A DNA stretch of 64,000 nt from Bog-950 sp044228435 (GCA_044228435.1 JBGAUW010000001.1:620001-684000); one strand, 5' to 3'; numbered from the stretch's first letter, positions 52,864-63,066 are shown. The notes: a model not told the origin generated them from the letters alone. Translations and numbers: made by a program.

Positions 52864-54627
52864 ATGTTAAAGACATTAAATAACATGTGGCGTTCAATTT
52901 CTTACACGGGTATTCGCTATGCAAACAGCGAACGCGAGAAGAAAGAAATTGTTGATTTAAACCGCGGATTATTTGTGTTTTTAACCATACAAAGCGCCTG
53001 CCTTGTATCACATATAGTTAACGGGTTACAACGCTCCGCTTTAATGACTGCCGTTTTTGTTGCCGGATTGCTATTGATTCGTTTTTTAATTGCGCAAGGT
53101 AAGGTTAACACTGCCAAAATATCCAGCATCCTGCTAATCAATTACAACACGCTTTCAATGGCCATTTTTTTAGGCCCGGCAACCCACGTGATCGACTTTT
53201 TGTTACTTACTGCTTTATTACCGCTTTACTTTTTCGAAGCCAAAAACCGTAAACTTATTTTTGCGGGTATTGCGCTTAGCATAATTCCATTTGCTCTTTA
53301 CCATTCTGTTGTGGGCGTTTTTGCCGGCTATGCATTGCCTATGAACGAGCAACTGGAAGTTTACAAATCTACCGAGCCCGTAAAAATATTGAGCCTCCTA
53401 GCCCTGCTTTATCTTATCTACCATAAAAACTGGCGGTACGAAAAAGATGTTGAAGAAAAGAAACAACAACTTACCGGGCAAAAACAACTATACGAGCGTT
53501 TACTAGAGCAAATTCCTATTGATATAGTAACCTTTGACAAAGAGCTTCGCTACTCGTACATTAACAGTGCGGCAGTTAGCGACCCCGAAATGCGCAAATG
53601 GCTGATTGGAAAAACCAACCTGGAATACTTTACAGCGCAAGGGCTTAACCTAAACGCAGCTTACGAGCGAGACCGCATACTGCACGAGGCTATGGAAAAA
53701 GAAAAACCTGTAAGATCTGAAGAAACGCTGACAGACCGTACCGGCAAACAACGCCACACCATTAAAGGTGCTTCGCCAATATACAATGAGCAGAATGAGC
53801 TATTATGCCTTGTGGGTTATAGCATGGATATTACAGAAGTTAAAGAAGCCGACCGCCAACTGAAAGAGTATGCCAATGAGTTAGAACGAAAGAACGACGA
53901 CCTAAAGAACTTTGTGCATGCAACATCACACGACTTAAGAAGTCCGCTACGGAATATAACCTCTTACCTGCAATTGCTGGAAAAGCGCAACGCCGGTAAA
54001 CTGGATACAGACTCGTTAAGTATGATTACACATGCTGTAAAATCAGTAAAACACCTTAACCAATTAATACACGACATTTACCAATACTCGGTTGCCGACC
54101 ATATAGAAAACCCAAATGAAATTACAGACCTGAATACTGTAATGGAAACAGCATTGAAAAACATGGGCAACGTAATTTTTGAAAAACGTGCCACAGTTAG
54201 ATACTCGCACCTGCCGGTTATTAAAGCCTCACAATCGCACATGGGTATGTTGCTCACTAACCTGATAAACAATGCCCTTAAATACAATAGCTCTGCCAAC
54301 CCAACTGTAAAAATCGACTGCATAGAAACAGACAACGACTATGTTATAAGTGTGCAGGATAATGGTATAGGCATTGCGGAGCGGCACATAAAGCAAATAT
54401 TTGAAATTTTTAAACGCCTCAACTCATCCAGCGACTATGAGGGTACCGGTGTAGGCCTTGCCATCTGCACTAAAATTGTTGCTAATTACGGAGGCAAAAT
54501 TTGGGTAGAAAGCAGACCAGATAACGGTTCTACCTTCTTTTTTGGCCTGAATAAAAAACTGGTTGAGTCTAAAAATATTACCGCATACAAAACCGACGAG
54601 TTTGCCGCAATAGCAAAAGCAAGCTAG
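52864..54627 (+). CDS. Membrane sensor histidine kinase with PAS domain
   Basis: A 587-residue kinase: about six membrane helices in residues 30-195, a short coil, a PAS domain at about 208-330 (LLEQIPIDIVTFDKELRYSY), a HisKA domain with phosphorylated His in ATSHDLRSPLRN (about 357), and HATPase_c with N box NLINNALKYN, G1 VQDNGIGI and G2 GTGVGLAICTKI. ATG 52864 is chosen over TTG 52843. No response regulator adjoins it; the lone receivers at 12404 and 60638 are candidates only in principle. Confidence 0.92.
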   Translation: MLKTLNNMWRSISYTGIRYANSEREKKEIVDLNRGLFVFLTIQSACLVSHIVNGLQRSALMTAVFVAGLLLIRFLIAQGKVNTAKISSILLINYNTLSMAIFLGPATHVIDFLLLTALLPLYFFEAKNRKLIFAGIALSIIPFALYHSVVGVFAGYALPMNEQLEVYKSTEPVKILSLLALLYLIYHKNWRYEKDVEEKKQQLTGQKQLYERLLEQIPIDIVTFDKELRYSYINSAAVSDPEMRKWLIGKTNLEYFTAQGLNLNAAYERDRILHEAMEKEKPVRSEETLTDRTGKQRHTIKGASPIYNEQNELLCLVGYSMDITEVKEADRQLKEYANELERKNDDLKNFVHATSHDLRSPLRNITSYLQLLEKRNAGKLDTDSLSMITHAVKSVKHLNQLIHDIYQYSVADHIENPNEITDLNTVMETALKNMGNVIFEKRATVRYSHLPVIKASQSHMGMLLTNLINNALKYNSSANPTVKIDCIETDNDYVISVQDNGIGIAERHIKQIFEIFKRLNSSSDYEGTGVGLAICTKIVANYGGKIWVESRPDNGSTFFFGLNKKLVESKNITAYKTDEFAAIAKAS

Positions 54628-54657
54628 TATAGTTAGCAGTTAGTGTGCAACAGCAGG

Positions 54658-55305
54658 TTACTTAAAAATCCAAAGCAGCACCGGCTTTTTAGATGCCTTT
54701 AGCATAGGGTCTAGCACCAGCATACTATTATTGGATATGGTTGGGCAACCCCATCCCTCGGGCGTTCCATTAGGGTATATCTCATCATCCGCTACCTTAT
54801 CCCAGGCATGGAAAACAATTAGCCTTTTAAAAGCATTGTTATTCGTCGTTTCTAACCCGTGCATTACATATTTTATATGCACACCCCAATCGCTGTAAGC
54901 GCGTTCGCCTAGTTTATATTTACCTAATGCCGAGCAATGGCTGCCATCTACATTACTAAAAGCCGGGGCCTCTTTCGATTCATCCATACTCCAGGGGTTA
55001 TTACAGCAACCATGACCAACTAAAAAACTATTCGCTATAGTATCTTTGGTAAAATCCCACACAAACAGGCGCTTTATACCCGAATGCAAACTCATATCAG
55101 CCAAAAGGCAAAAACGGGTATTCATATCATTAGCCTTGCAATACACAAGTGCTTCTTTCGCCTTCTTTCTAATCCTTTCTAAATCGGCCTGCGGCTTTGC
55201 ATTTGATATAACAATAGCACTGTTATTACCAATGCCCGGCAACTCTTTACAGGCTGTAAGCGCAAATAGTAATACCAAAACATAAAAGGGCTTTGTTGTT
55301 AACAT
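54658..55305 (-). CDS. Murein L,D-transpeptidase-like lipoprotein (YkuD-related)
   Basis: A 215-residue lipoprotein: lipobox LTAC with C19. The catalytic domain has FHAW...GTPEGWGCPTISNN, matching the His/Gly-Cys motif of the L,D-transpeptidase catalytic domain family that makes 3-3 peptide cross-links or attaches proteins to peptidoglycan. Its ATG is one base after the stop of the upstream gene at 55307, so they are coupled. Confidence 0.9.
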   Translation of the reverse strand: MLTTKPFYVLVLLFALTACKELPGIGNNSAIVISNAKPQADLERIRKKAKEALVYCKANDMNTRFCLLADMSLHSGIKRLFVWDFTKDTIANSFLVGHGCCNNPWSMDESKEAPAFSNVDGSHCSALGKYKLGERAYSDWGVHIKYVMHGLETTNNNAFKRLIVFHAWDKVADDEIYPNGTPEGWGCPTISNNSMLVLDPMLKASKKPVLLWIFK

Positions 55306-55306
55306 A

Positions 55307-56065
55307 TCAGTAACCGGTTACCAGTAAATTGCGTGCACCTTTAACACCACACTTTTGGTATTGATTATAAGCCTGTGCAGCAGCCTCGCGAATGTTATGA
55401 GCGGGTTCATTGTTTATCCATCCGGTAATTGCAGCATCCATTGTATAAGCTTCCGGGCACATTAAATGGGTGGTCCACAACAAAGGTTGCGCGCCTGCTT
55501 TTTGCACATAATTGTAAAAGTAACTCTTACTAAAGCAGGCCAATATAATTACCTGCCGAGCTCTATTATCCGCTTTAGCCGGAGAAGACTCTAATTGAAA
55601 ATCCATCAGGCCGTCGTGGCCTATGTAACCAATAAGGTCAGCCGCACCGCCGCAATTAATGGTAGCAGAATCTAAACGTATCGTCTTTTTATTTAAACCC
55701 GCTGCGTAATCCAGCAAATCGATGGTCGTTTTTTTAATGGCGGCTCCATTATAGGCATCGGCTACTAAATAAGCACCGCTTACCTTATGCTTAAAAACAA
55801 GCCGTTCCAATATATCAGGCTCGGGGTTACTTATTTGCTTTAATAGTTTCCACTCAGGCTGCTTTTTAAAAAATGTTTTAAAGCCGTAGCCGCATCCCCA
55901 ATACAGATTATTGGCGGGGTCGGCACCATTACCAATTTTGGCAGGTACGGGAACTATGCCCTGGTGCTCATTATCGCAAAGTGCCACCACCACATGTATT
56001 ACACGTGCTTGCACAGAGGCTGTAAACAAAATAAATGCAAGCAAAACACTGAGTAGGTGCTTCAT
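55307..56065 (-). CDS. Exported protein with possible clan CD (caspase-like) cysteine peptidase dyad
   Basis: A 252-residue protein with signal peptide (MKHLLSVLLAFILFTASVQA), placed at ATG 56065. An H150-D-G (YIGHDGLMDF) followed by C177 in VIILACFSKSYF mirrors the His-Gly and Ala-Cys blocks of clan CD peptidases (caspase, gingipain). A GCGYGF motif near 58-62 and DAYNG follow unusual spacing. The family is unnamed. Coupled to the L,D-transpeptidase, it may process or attach envelope proteins; this is inference. Confidence 0.7.
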   Translation of the reverse strand: MKHLLSVLLAFILFTASVQARVIHVVVALCDNEHQGIVPVPAKIGNGADPANNLYWGCGYGFKTFFKKQPEWKLLKQISNPEPDILERLVFKHKVSGAYLVADAYNGAAIKKTTIDLLDYAAGLNKKTIRLDSATINCGGAADLIGYIGHDGLMDFQLESSPAKADNRARQVIILACFSKSYFYNYVQKAGAQPLLWTTHLMCPEAYTMDAAITGWINNEPAHNIREAAAQAYNQYQKCGVKGARNLLVTGY

Positions 56066-56106
56066 CCCATAAAAACGCAAAAACACTTCTGATATTGCAG
56101 AAATGG

Positions 56107-58752
56107 TTATTGCTTCACAATCTGCTTGCGGTAGCTAAACTTGCCTGCTTTAAGCTCTATTATGTAAGTGCCAGAGGATAGTTCGCCGGTATTTAATTGC
56201 AAATGGTGTATACCGCTGCTAAATTGCGATAGCTGCCCTGCACTAATCAGGCTACCCGCCAGGCTATATACATTCATACTTACCGCTGCCGCTTCGTACA
56301 GGTAATACTGAACAATCAGCTTATCGGTAACAGGGTTGGGGTACATACCCAGCACCACCATATTACTCTGCACTGCTACTGCAGTAGGCTCGCTTACCTG
56401 GTATATAACGGTTATGGTATCGCAGTGGTTAATAGCCGCTCCATCGCAGGCTACAAAACGCATAGTATCGTTACCGGTATAATTAAAATAAGGGCTGTAT
56501 TTAATACACGAATCTCCACCTACCCAGGTAAAGGTTCCGTGTTGCGCACTCCTGATTATTTGGATGGGCTGCGGCTCCATACTCAAATCGTCAAACACGA
56601 GACACTGGGTGGCATTCGAATTTTTGTTCATCTGCACATAGATAGTAGACGCCACTACCGGGTGGTCTACACGGAATATGTATACAATGGTATCGCAGTC
56701 GCCAGCATTTTGGCAGGCAACAAAAGTTACAGTATCAAAACCAACAAAGGCAGAATCGGTAGTGTATGTAAAGCAGGAATCTGCCATAACTATTGTTCCA
56801 TGCGCAGGTTGGTTAAACTGCACACTATCGGTATAAAACGAAATATCATTAAAGTGCAAACAGTTTGTATGGAAGCTATCACGTGCAACATCTACCCTAA
56901 AAGTATCAATAGCCTGCACCGATACAATCGTTGCAAAAATATAGAAGGTATCGCACACCGGTGGTTGGGTGTTGCTGCAAACGGTTAGCAATAGCGTATC
57001 GTAGCCAGAATAATGAGCCACCGGAGTATAAGTGACATCCTGTCCGTTTAGCGATAAACCAGCGCCATGCTGTGCAGATAGCACGTTTAAGCTTAACGCA
57101 GGGCACACCGGTGTATTGGGAACAACATTCACTAATACCTGCGAGTTTTCCATTAAAGTAACTGCATGGTTTTGTAATCGGGTAATTGGCGTAGCCTGGT
57201 TAGGCTCCAGCGCTGGCTTAGGCGCGGGTATTATAGGCGCCTGTACCGAAAATGCCGCCTGCCTTAAAAACCGCTCGTTGTTGTTTACATAATACTGCCC
57301 CCCGGCAGCATTAGAGGCGCCTAACTGTGTTACCGTACTTACAAAGGTATAATCGGCCTGCGCACGGCCCTTTCTAATATCTAAATCAAAATAACCATGG
57401 TCGTCGAGGTTAATATACTTCATGTGCTGGTTAAGGCTTTTAATAACAGTAACCCCCACCGGCAGTGGCGAATTGCCCGAGGTTACACTTGGGCCCACAA
57501 ACTCTACACAAACCGAACCGGCACCGCTGCCCGAATTATAACCGGGGCCAGGCACATCGTTACACCAGCTGGTATGTATATCGCCGGTTAATACTACCAC
57601 ATTTTTTACCGGCGTGTTTAGTATATGGTTTTCAATAAGGGTACGCTCGTAGTTATAGCCATCCCATTGGTCGCTGTTTACAGGCACGCCAAAAACCACC
57701 AGGGGCGCAAACATTACCTGGTTGCCAATAATTTTCCACCGCGTACTGGTATCATCTAATTGCTGAAAAAACCAGGCCCGTTCGGCAGGCCCCATCATAT
57801 GGCGGCTGGTATCATCTCTGGCCCCAAGGTCTTGTTCATCCTTATCATACAAACGCGTATCCAGCATTACCAGGTCAAGCAGTTTACCATATCGCAATTT
57901 TCTGAAAATACGCAGCGAATCGGCTTCATCGGGTTTGCGTAACGGCATCCACTTAAAATAGGTAGAAGTTGAAACACGCTTTCTGTCAACATAATTTCCT
58001 TCCACACCCGGGGTGTGGTTTCCGGCACCATCGCGCCAGGCATTGTTTGCGGTTTCGTGGTCATCCCAAACGGCAATAAAAGGGTAAAGCTGGTGTACCC
58101 TGCGCAACTGGTCATCTAACTTATATTGCGAATAACGCAGCTCATAGTTCTCTTCGGTAATCAGTTCCACCGGCGGTTCATGTTCCCTTCCCTGCACAGT
58201 AGCAGTACCCCCACCATATTCGTAAATATAGTCGCCAAGGTGTATTACCGCATCTACATTGTTCCGGTCCGAAATACTCTGGTACACATTAAAGTATCCG
58301 CTCTCTAAATTGGCGCAACTTACCACGGCAAAGCGCACGCTATCGTTATCTGAATTTGCCCCCGGGGCAGTTTTTGTGCGCCCTACAATAGAGTTCTGCC
58401 CAAGGGCATTAAACATGTAATAATAAAATTGAGAAGGCTGCAGGCCACATACATCTACGCTAACGCAGTAGTGGTTCACTTCGGTAGCAACTGCCTTGCC
58501 ATAGTTTACAATATTGGTAAAGCCTGTATCGGTGGCTACCTGCCAGTAAACCTCAATATCGCCGGTGGTACCTGTATCGGGTGTAACGCGGGTCCATATT
58601 ATAACGTGGTCATCGGTAGGGTCGCCCGATTCAACACCGTGATAAAACGGCCGCAACGATGGATTAAGGGTAATGCGTTGTTGCCCTTGCCCAAAAGCAC
58701 TAATGGAAATTAGCGCTATTACTACTACTGCCAACAGTCTGTTTTTATACAT
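56107..58752 (-). CDS. PhoD-like phosphatase/phosphodiesterase with T9SS sorting domain
   Basis: An 881-residue exported enzyme. Signal peptide at ATG 58752 (MYKNRLLAVVVIALISISAFG); the frame start at 58794 is rejected. PhoD N-terminal domain (PFYHGVESGDPTDDHVIIWTRV, about 32-53), then the metallophosphatase core with VIHLGDYIYEYGG and VWDDHETANNAW, catalytic residues of PhoD. After about 480 come Ig/cadherin-like repeats (ALSLNVLSAQHG..., three copies of DT-rich segments), and a T9SS domain from MYPNPVTDKLIV (about 805). It should hydrolyse phosphoesters at the cell surface. Confidence 0.94.
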   Translation of the reverse strand: MYKNRLLAVVVIALISISAFGQGQQRITLNPSLRPFYHGVESGDPTDDHVIIWTRVTPDTGTTGDIEVYWQVATDTGFTNIVNYGKAVATEVNHYCVSVDVCGLQPSQFYYYMFNALGQNSIVGRTKTAPGANSDNDSVRFAVVSCANLESGYFNVYQSISDRNNVDAVIHLGDYIYEYGGGTATVQGREHEPPVELITEENYELRYSQYKLDDQLRRVHQLYPFIAVWDDHETANNAWRDGAGNHTPGVEGNYVDRKRVSTSTYFKWMPLRKPDEADSLRIFRKLRYGKLLDLVMLDTRLYDKDEQDLGARDDTSRHMMGPAERAWFFQQLDDTSTRWKIIGNQVMFAPLVVFGVPVNSDQWDGYNYERTLIENHILNTPVKNVVVLTGDIHTSWCNDVPGPGYNSGSGAGSVCVEFVGPSVTSGNSPLPVGVTVIKSLNQHMKYINLDDHGYFDLDIRKGRAQADYTFVSTVTQLGASNAAGGQYYVNNNERFLRQAAFSVQAPIIPAPKPALEPNQATPITRLQNHAVTLMENSQVLVNVVPNTPVCPALSLNVLSAQHGAGLSLNGQDVTYTPVAHYSGYDTLLLTVCSNTQPPVCDTFYIFATIVSVQAIDTFRVDVARDSFHTNCLHFNDISFYTDSVQFNQPAHGTIVMADSCFTYTTDSAFVGFDTVTFVACQNAGDCDTIVYIFRVDHPVVASTIYVQMNKNSNATQCLVFDDLSMEPQPIQIIRSAQHGTFTWVGGDSCIKYSPYFNYTGNDTMRFVACDGAAINHCDTITVIYQVSEPTAVAVQSNMVVLGMYPNPVTDKLIVQYYLYEAAAVSMNVYSLAGSLISAGQLSQFSSGIHHLQLNTGELSSGTYIIELKAGKFSYRKQIVKQ

Positions 58753-58938
58753 TATTGATCGATATTTACCAAGGGACGAATGTACAGCAAACAAAACTTT
58801 TATTGGCGTAATATTTTACAAAACCTGCAGGCATGTTAATAAGCCTGTTTTAACCTTATGCTATATTTTATCCGGCGCATTTGTTTTATCGAATTAAGAA
58901 TTTTCTTTGCGCCGCTTATCCACCTTCAATTTCAGTTT

Positions 58939-60573
58939 ATGCGCAGCGTATTTTTAGCTCCCCTGTTTTCAATTCTAACAATTGGCTCATTTGCTCAAAC
59001 TACCACTACTGCACCCGAACGGCCCAAGCTAGTGGTTGGTTTGGTAGTAGACCAAATGCGCTGGGATTTTTTATACCGCTACAGCGAAAAATACGGGCAA
59101 AACGGATTTAAACGCTTACTACGTGAAGGATACAGCTGCGAAAATACCCATATCAGCTATTCACCATCTTATACCGCTTGCGGCCATACTTGTGTGTATA
59201 GTGGTACTGTGCCGGCTATACACGGCATTACCGGAAACGATTGGTACGATTTTAACGCCGGCAAAAAGGTTTACTGCACCGAAGATACCAGCGAAAGGAC
59301 CATTGGCAGCGGTTCAAAAGCAGGTATGATGTCGCCAAGGCGCTTATTAACCACTACTATAACCGATGAGTTACGCCTGGCCACAAATTTCAAATCGAAA
59401 GTAATTGGTGTGGCTATTAAAGACCGCGGCTCTATTTTACCTGCCGGGCATAGCGCCAACGCTGCCTATTTCTACGACCCTTCGGCGGGAAATTGGATAA
59501 CCAGCAGCTATTACATGAAAGACCTGCCTACCTGGGTTAAACAGTTTAACGATTATAAATTACCCGAAAAATACCTGAAAGAAAACTGGGCTACCCTGCA
59601 ACCTATTGAAAAGTATACCGAAAGCCACGAAGATGATGTGCCTTTTGAAGGCACCTTTGAAACCGAAGCTAAGCCCGTATTTACCCACCGCGTGGGCGAA
59701 ATAGTTAACCCGGCTTATAAAATATTGGCCGCTACGCCTTATGGCAATTCGTTTACCCTAAAGTTTGCCGAAGGGGTTATTTTAAATGAACGTATGGGAA
59801 GCGGACCGGCTACCGATTTTTTACCGGTTAGTTTATCTTCTACCGATTATATAGGCCACCGCTTTGGCCCAAACAGCGTAGAGGTAGAAGATTGCTATTT
59901 GCGGTTAGATAAAGACCTGGAAGAGTTTTTTAGCTTTTTAGATGAACACGTAGGCAAAGGTAATTACCTGCTATTTTTAACCGCCGACCATGGAGCAGCG
60001 CACGTGCCTGCTTTTATGCAAGAGCATAAAATACCAGCCGGTGTTTTTCCTATCGATACAGTATTGAGCCAGCTTAAATCAAAACTGAACGAAAAATTTG
60101 GAACCGGCGATTGGATATTGGCTTTTGAAAATATGCAGATTACATTGAACCCTAATCTGATTACTGAACGTGGTGCTGATAAGCCGAAAATGAAAAAAGA
60201 AATCCGGGATTTTTTAATGCAGTTTAATGGCATTGCCAAAGTGCTGGATTTAGAAAACCTGAGCAACGAAAATGAGCAGGCAGCACTTAAAGCGGCTATT
60301 GCCAATGGCTACTACCCGGAGCGCTCCGGCGATATTTATGTGCAGTTTGAGCCTGGTTGGTTTGAAGGTATGGCTAAAGGCACTACACACGGCAGTGTAT
60401 ATCCGTACGATACGCACATACCATTAGTATGGATGGGCTGGCACGTTACACCCGGCGAAAACCACAGCGATGTGCACATGACAGATATTGCACCAACGGT
60501 TGCGGCCATGTTGCATATACAAGAGCCTAACGGTAATGTAGGTAAGGTTATACAGGGCTTATTTGGCAAGTAA
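58939..60573 (+). CDS. PafA-like alkaline phosphatase (alkaline phosphatase superfamily)
   Basis: A 544-residue periplasmic or surface enzyme with signal peptide from ATG 58939 (the frame is open from 58858). The nucleophile is T79 in SPSYTACGH, metal-binding D38 in VVDQMRWD, N100 in HGITGN and the K161/R163 pair in VAIKDRG, which match the PafA residues T79, N100, K162 and R164 of the Elizabethkingia enzyme (established knowledge). TADHGAAHVP carries further metal ligands. It diverges from the PhoD gene across 186 bases, so the two could share phosphate control. Confidence 0.94.
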   Translation: MRSVFLAPLFSILTIGSFAQTTTTAPERPKLVVGLVVDQMRWDFLYRYSEKYGQNGFKRLLREGYSCENTHISYSPSYTACGHTCVYSGTVPAIHGITGNDWYDFNAGKKVYCTEDTSERTIGSGSKAGMMSPRRLLTTTITDELRLATNFKSKVIGVAIKDRGSILPAGHSANAAYFYDPSAGNWITSSYYMKDLPTWVKQFNDYKLPEKYLKENWATLQPIEKYTESHEDDVPFEGTFETEAKPVFTHRVGEIVNPAYKILAATPYGNSFTLKFAEGVILNERMGSGPATDFLPVSLSSTDYIGHRFGPNSVEVEDCYLRLDKDLEEFFSFLDEHVGKGNYLLFLTADHGAAHVPAFMQEHKIPAGVFPIDTVLSQLKSKLNEKFGTGDWILAFENMQITLNPNLITERGADKPKMKKEIRDFLMQFNGIAKVLDLENLSNENEQAALKAAIANGYYPERSGDIYVQFEPGWFEGMAKGTTHGSVYPYDTHIPLVWMGWHVTPGENHSDVHMTDIAPTVAAMLHIQEPNGNVGKVIQGLFGK

Positions 60574-60637
60574 ATAATGTGCCCCAAGGGAACAATATAC
60601 AGCAGATCAAAAGCCCCCTATCTATACTGCGTTCTAC

Positions 60638-61072
60638 TCAACTTTGTAGTTGTTCAACTTTAGCAGAAGGCAACTCAACCACCTTAAACCAATATTGTAT
60701 AAAGGCATTTATTTTAGCATCGGTAAGGGCGTAGGTAAATGGCTTATTTATTACCGAAGCAGCACCGGCCGCCATACATTCATTTACCAGATTGGCTTGC
60801 GTGTTTTCGCCAAGTATTATCACAGGTATGTGCCTATATCCGGCATTGGCCTTAATCGCCTTTAATACTTCCAGGCCGGTTTGGGGCACCGCATTTATGC
60901 GCAGTAGTATTAGTGCAGGTAGTGTTTCAGCATTTTTTAAATACGGAACTACTTCATTGCTATAAGTTAAGAACTCAATACCGATAGAAACTTCGCTTTT
61001 GCCAAAATATTCCAGCGTAAGTTCTCTGTCGTGGCTATCGTTTTCAAGTAATAGAATGTATGGCTGGTTCAT
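60638..61072 (-). CDS. Receiver-domain protein lacking the phospho-acceptor aspartate
   Basis: A 144-residue single receiver domain. The acidic pocket (E10, D12) and the lysine K110 (INKPF) are present, but the beta-3 strand reads LILLRINAVPQTG, so R58 (CGC) stands where Asp should be. It therefore cannot be phosphorylated in the usual way and may be a pseudo-receiver binding a partner constitutively. It converges on the PafA gene. Confidence 0.88.
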   Translation of the reverse strand: MNQPYILLLENDSHDRELTLEYFGKSEVSIGIEFLTYSNEVVPYLKNAETLPALILLRINAVPQTGLEVLKAIKANAGYRHIPVIILGENTQANLVNECMAAGAASVINKPFTYALTDAKINAFIQYWFKVVELPSAKVEQLQS

Positions 61073-61146
61073 GATAAGTATGCTTGATACTAATCAAAAA
61101 TAGTGCGTTCTAATCAAATTATAAAAGAACGAAGGGAATTTACACT

Positions 61147-63066
61147 TTATTCAAAAAAGCGCCACTTAATACCTACCCTAAAGGATAAGTCGGCGGCAGG
61201 GTATCCATACAACGAGTAATAACCCTTGGGGCCGAAGGATGAACTGATGTTATCTACCTTTAAAAACACCCTCACCGTCTTTATTTTTAAATTAAGAAAA
61301 ACATCGAGTGCCGGAAAGGATTTGGTATTTGTAAATACAGGTGTAAAGTTGGCCAGCATAGGGTCGTAGTAAGGCGCGTTATTCTGATAGCGATATCGTA
61401 AATCTACCCCTATGCTAAACCATAATGCCTTTTTAAAAAGGCGCATTTCGTAATAAACACTGTGCTTGGTAACCAGCATTGGGAAAGTGCGCTTAACCAC
61501 ACCCTCATTAGGCGCCGAGGTAAACCATATATCATTATCAATATGCAGGCCGTACCAACCATTGCGGTTGGCAAAGTGCGCTACAAAAATATTTTCTACA
61601 CCGGTAACTACATAAGGCGATGCCTGGCCTGCATAAACCGGTAGGTGGTCTACCACGTAATAATTCACATCGGCTGTTAATCCGTAAGGTATATTCTGAT
61701 ACTTCCCTCCTACTCCAAACGTTTTTGTTTTAGGCAAAGCATAACTCCAATCAACCGGGTGCGAGCGGTATCGTTCAAAAAGGTAGGGGGCTTCTTTTAG
61801 CTGATAGGTAGCATTGCCACTGATAGAACCAAACTTACCAAAATCATACCCCGCATAACCATCGGCTATTAAATCGTTCTGGTTCCAGCCAAAAACAAAA
61901 TACCTTACACTGGCCTTGTAAAATATTTTTGACCCTGAAGCATCGTTACTTCTAAAAGTACCGCCCACATACAAATTACTCGTATTACTTTTTAGCCTAT
62001 TCTGCGTAATCAGGTAATAATCGAACCCGGCTTCTGCCTCTGCCATAAAGTTTTTCTCAGAGTATCCCGAATCAGAATTTAATTTACGGGCATAGTAGTT
62101 TAGCATTACAGCATTACCTACCTTCAAATAGTCTAAATCATTAAATACAGAATCCTTCAAATAGAAATCCTGGTAGTATGCCGCTTCCGGGGTTAAATCG
62201 CGGAAACGATTTTTATTACTCTCTAAATTAAACTGGTGCGAAATACGGAATATAGGCATTAGCCCAACTGTGCGGTTGGTATCATCGTAACCCGTAAAAT
62301 ATTTTTTACCCAGGTTATAAGATTCTTTTAAATAAAAATCAATTTGTCTGTAGTTATTAAGGGCGCCGGTTAAAGCTACAGGCACCAGCTTCTTTTGAAA
62401 AAAGGTAGAGTCGAATGGGCTAATAGGCGTGCCCCCGTTTTCATTTACTTTAAACGAGTTAAAGATTAAATCGGTTTGCACATTCCAGTGCTTGTTTTTT
62501 GAATTATAAATACCATACAGGTAAAAGCTATTATCGTTGGTTTTATTGTTGGTATAAATACCGGTTGATGAAATGCGCCTGAAATCGACCCCGTAATAAA
62601 TTAAGCCTTTGTGCTGGTTGGCAAACCGGCCCTGGAACATTTGTTCTCCCTTTAATCCAATTAGAATACTAAGCTCGGTATAAGGCCGTATAACCTGGTA
62701 ATAACGCACAGAGTCTTTAGCATACCTATAAATATCGAATTGATTATAGCCCAAATTAAAACCGGTAGACCGGTTTAGCGAATACACATTTGGGTAAGCA
62801 GCGCTACCGGTATTTCCGGCATTAGAATACTCAATACCGTTGCGCTGTACCTCGTTATATTCCTCTATATTAAAAATGCTACTGTCAATTATATAGTGCT
62901 TATCGGGTTCGTGGCCCAAAAACCAGGTATCGTTTTTTGTAGAAGGCACCAGCACGCCTTTTCTACCAAATAAAGGCTGAATAGAATCTACAACAGCAGC
63001 AAATGCGGAATATCCGAAAATGCAAAATTGAATAAGCAGTAAAAATTTTAAAAGCGTTATACGCAT
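61147..63066 (-). CDS. Putative porin (Bacteroidota family)
   Basis: A 639-residue outer-membrane barrel with signal peptide (MRITLLKFLLLIQFCIFGYS). The pattern of repeated 8-10-residue amphipathic strands (FNLGYNQFDIYRYAKDSV, YYGVDFRRISSTGIY, NWYGLHIDNDIWFTS-like) and the terminal WRFFE match the 'putative porin' family of this phylum. Substrate unknown. It ends 20 bases before the purine nucleoside phosphorylase on the same strand; operon membership is likely, with the phosphorylase first. Confidence 0.88.
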   Translation of the reverse strand: MRITLLKFLLLIQFCIFGYSAFAAVVDSIQPLFGRKGVLVPSTKNDTWFLGHEPDKHYIIDSSIFNIEEYNEVQRNGIEYSNAGNTGSAAYPNVYSLNRSTGFNLGYNQFDIYRYAKDSVRYYQVIRPYTELSILIGLKGEQMFQGRFANQHKGLIYYGVDFRRISSTGIYTNNKTNDNSFYLYGIYNSKNKHWNVQTDLIFNSFKVNENGGTPISPFDSTFFQKKLVPVALTGALNNYRQIDFYLKESYNLGKKYFTGYDDTNRTVGLMPIFRISHQFNLESNKNRFRDLTPEAAYYQDFYLKDSVFNDLDYLKVGNAVMLNYYARKLNSDSGYSEKNFMAEAEAGFDYYLITQNRLKSNTSNLYVGGTFRSNDASGSKIFYKASVRYFVFGWNQNDLIADGYAGYDFGKFGSISGNATYQLKEAPYLFERYRSHPVDWSYALPKTKTFGVGGKYQNIPYGLTADVNYYVVDHLPVYAGQASPYVVTGVENIFVAHFANRNGWYGLHIDNDIWFTSAPNEGVVKRTFPMLVTKHSVYYEMRLFKKALWFSIGVDLRYRYQNNAPYYDPMLANFTPVFTNTKSFPALDVFLNLKIKTVRVFLKVDNISSSFGPKGYYSLYGYPAADLSFRVGIKWRFFE

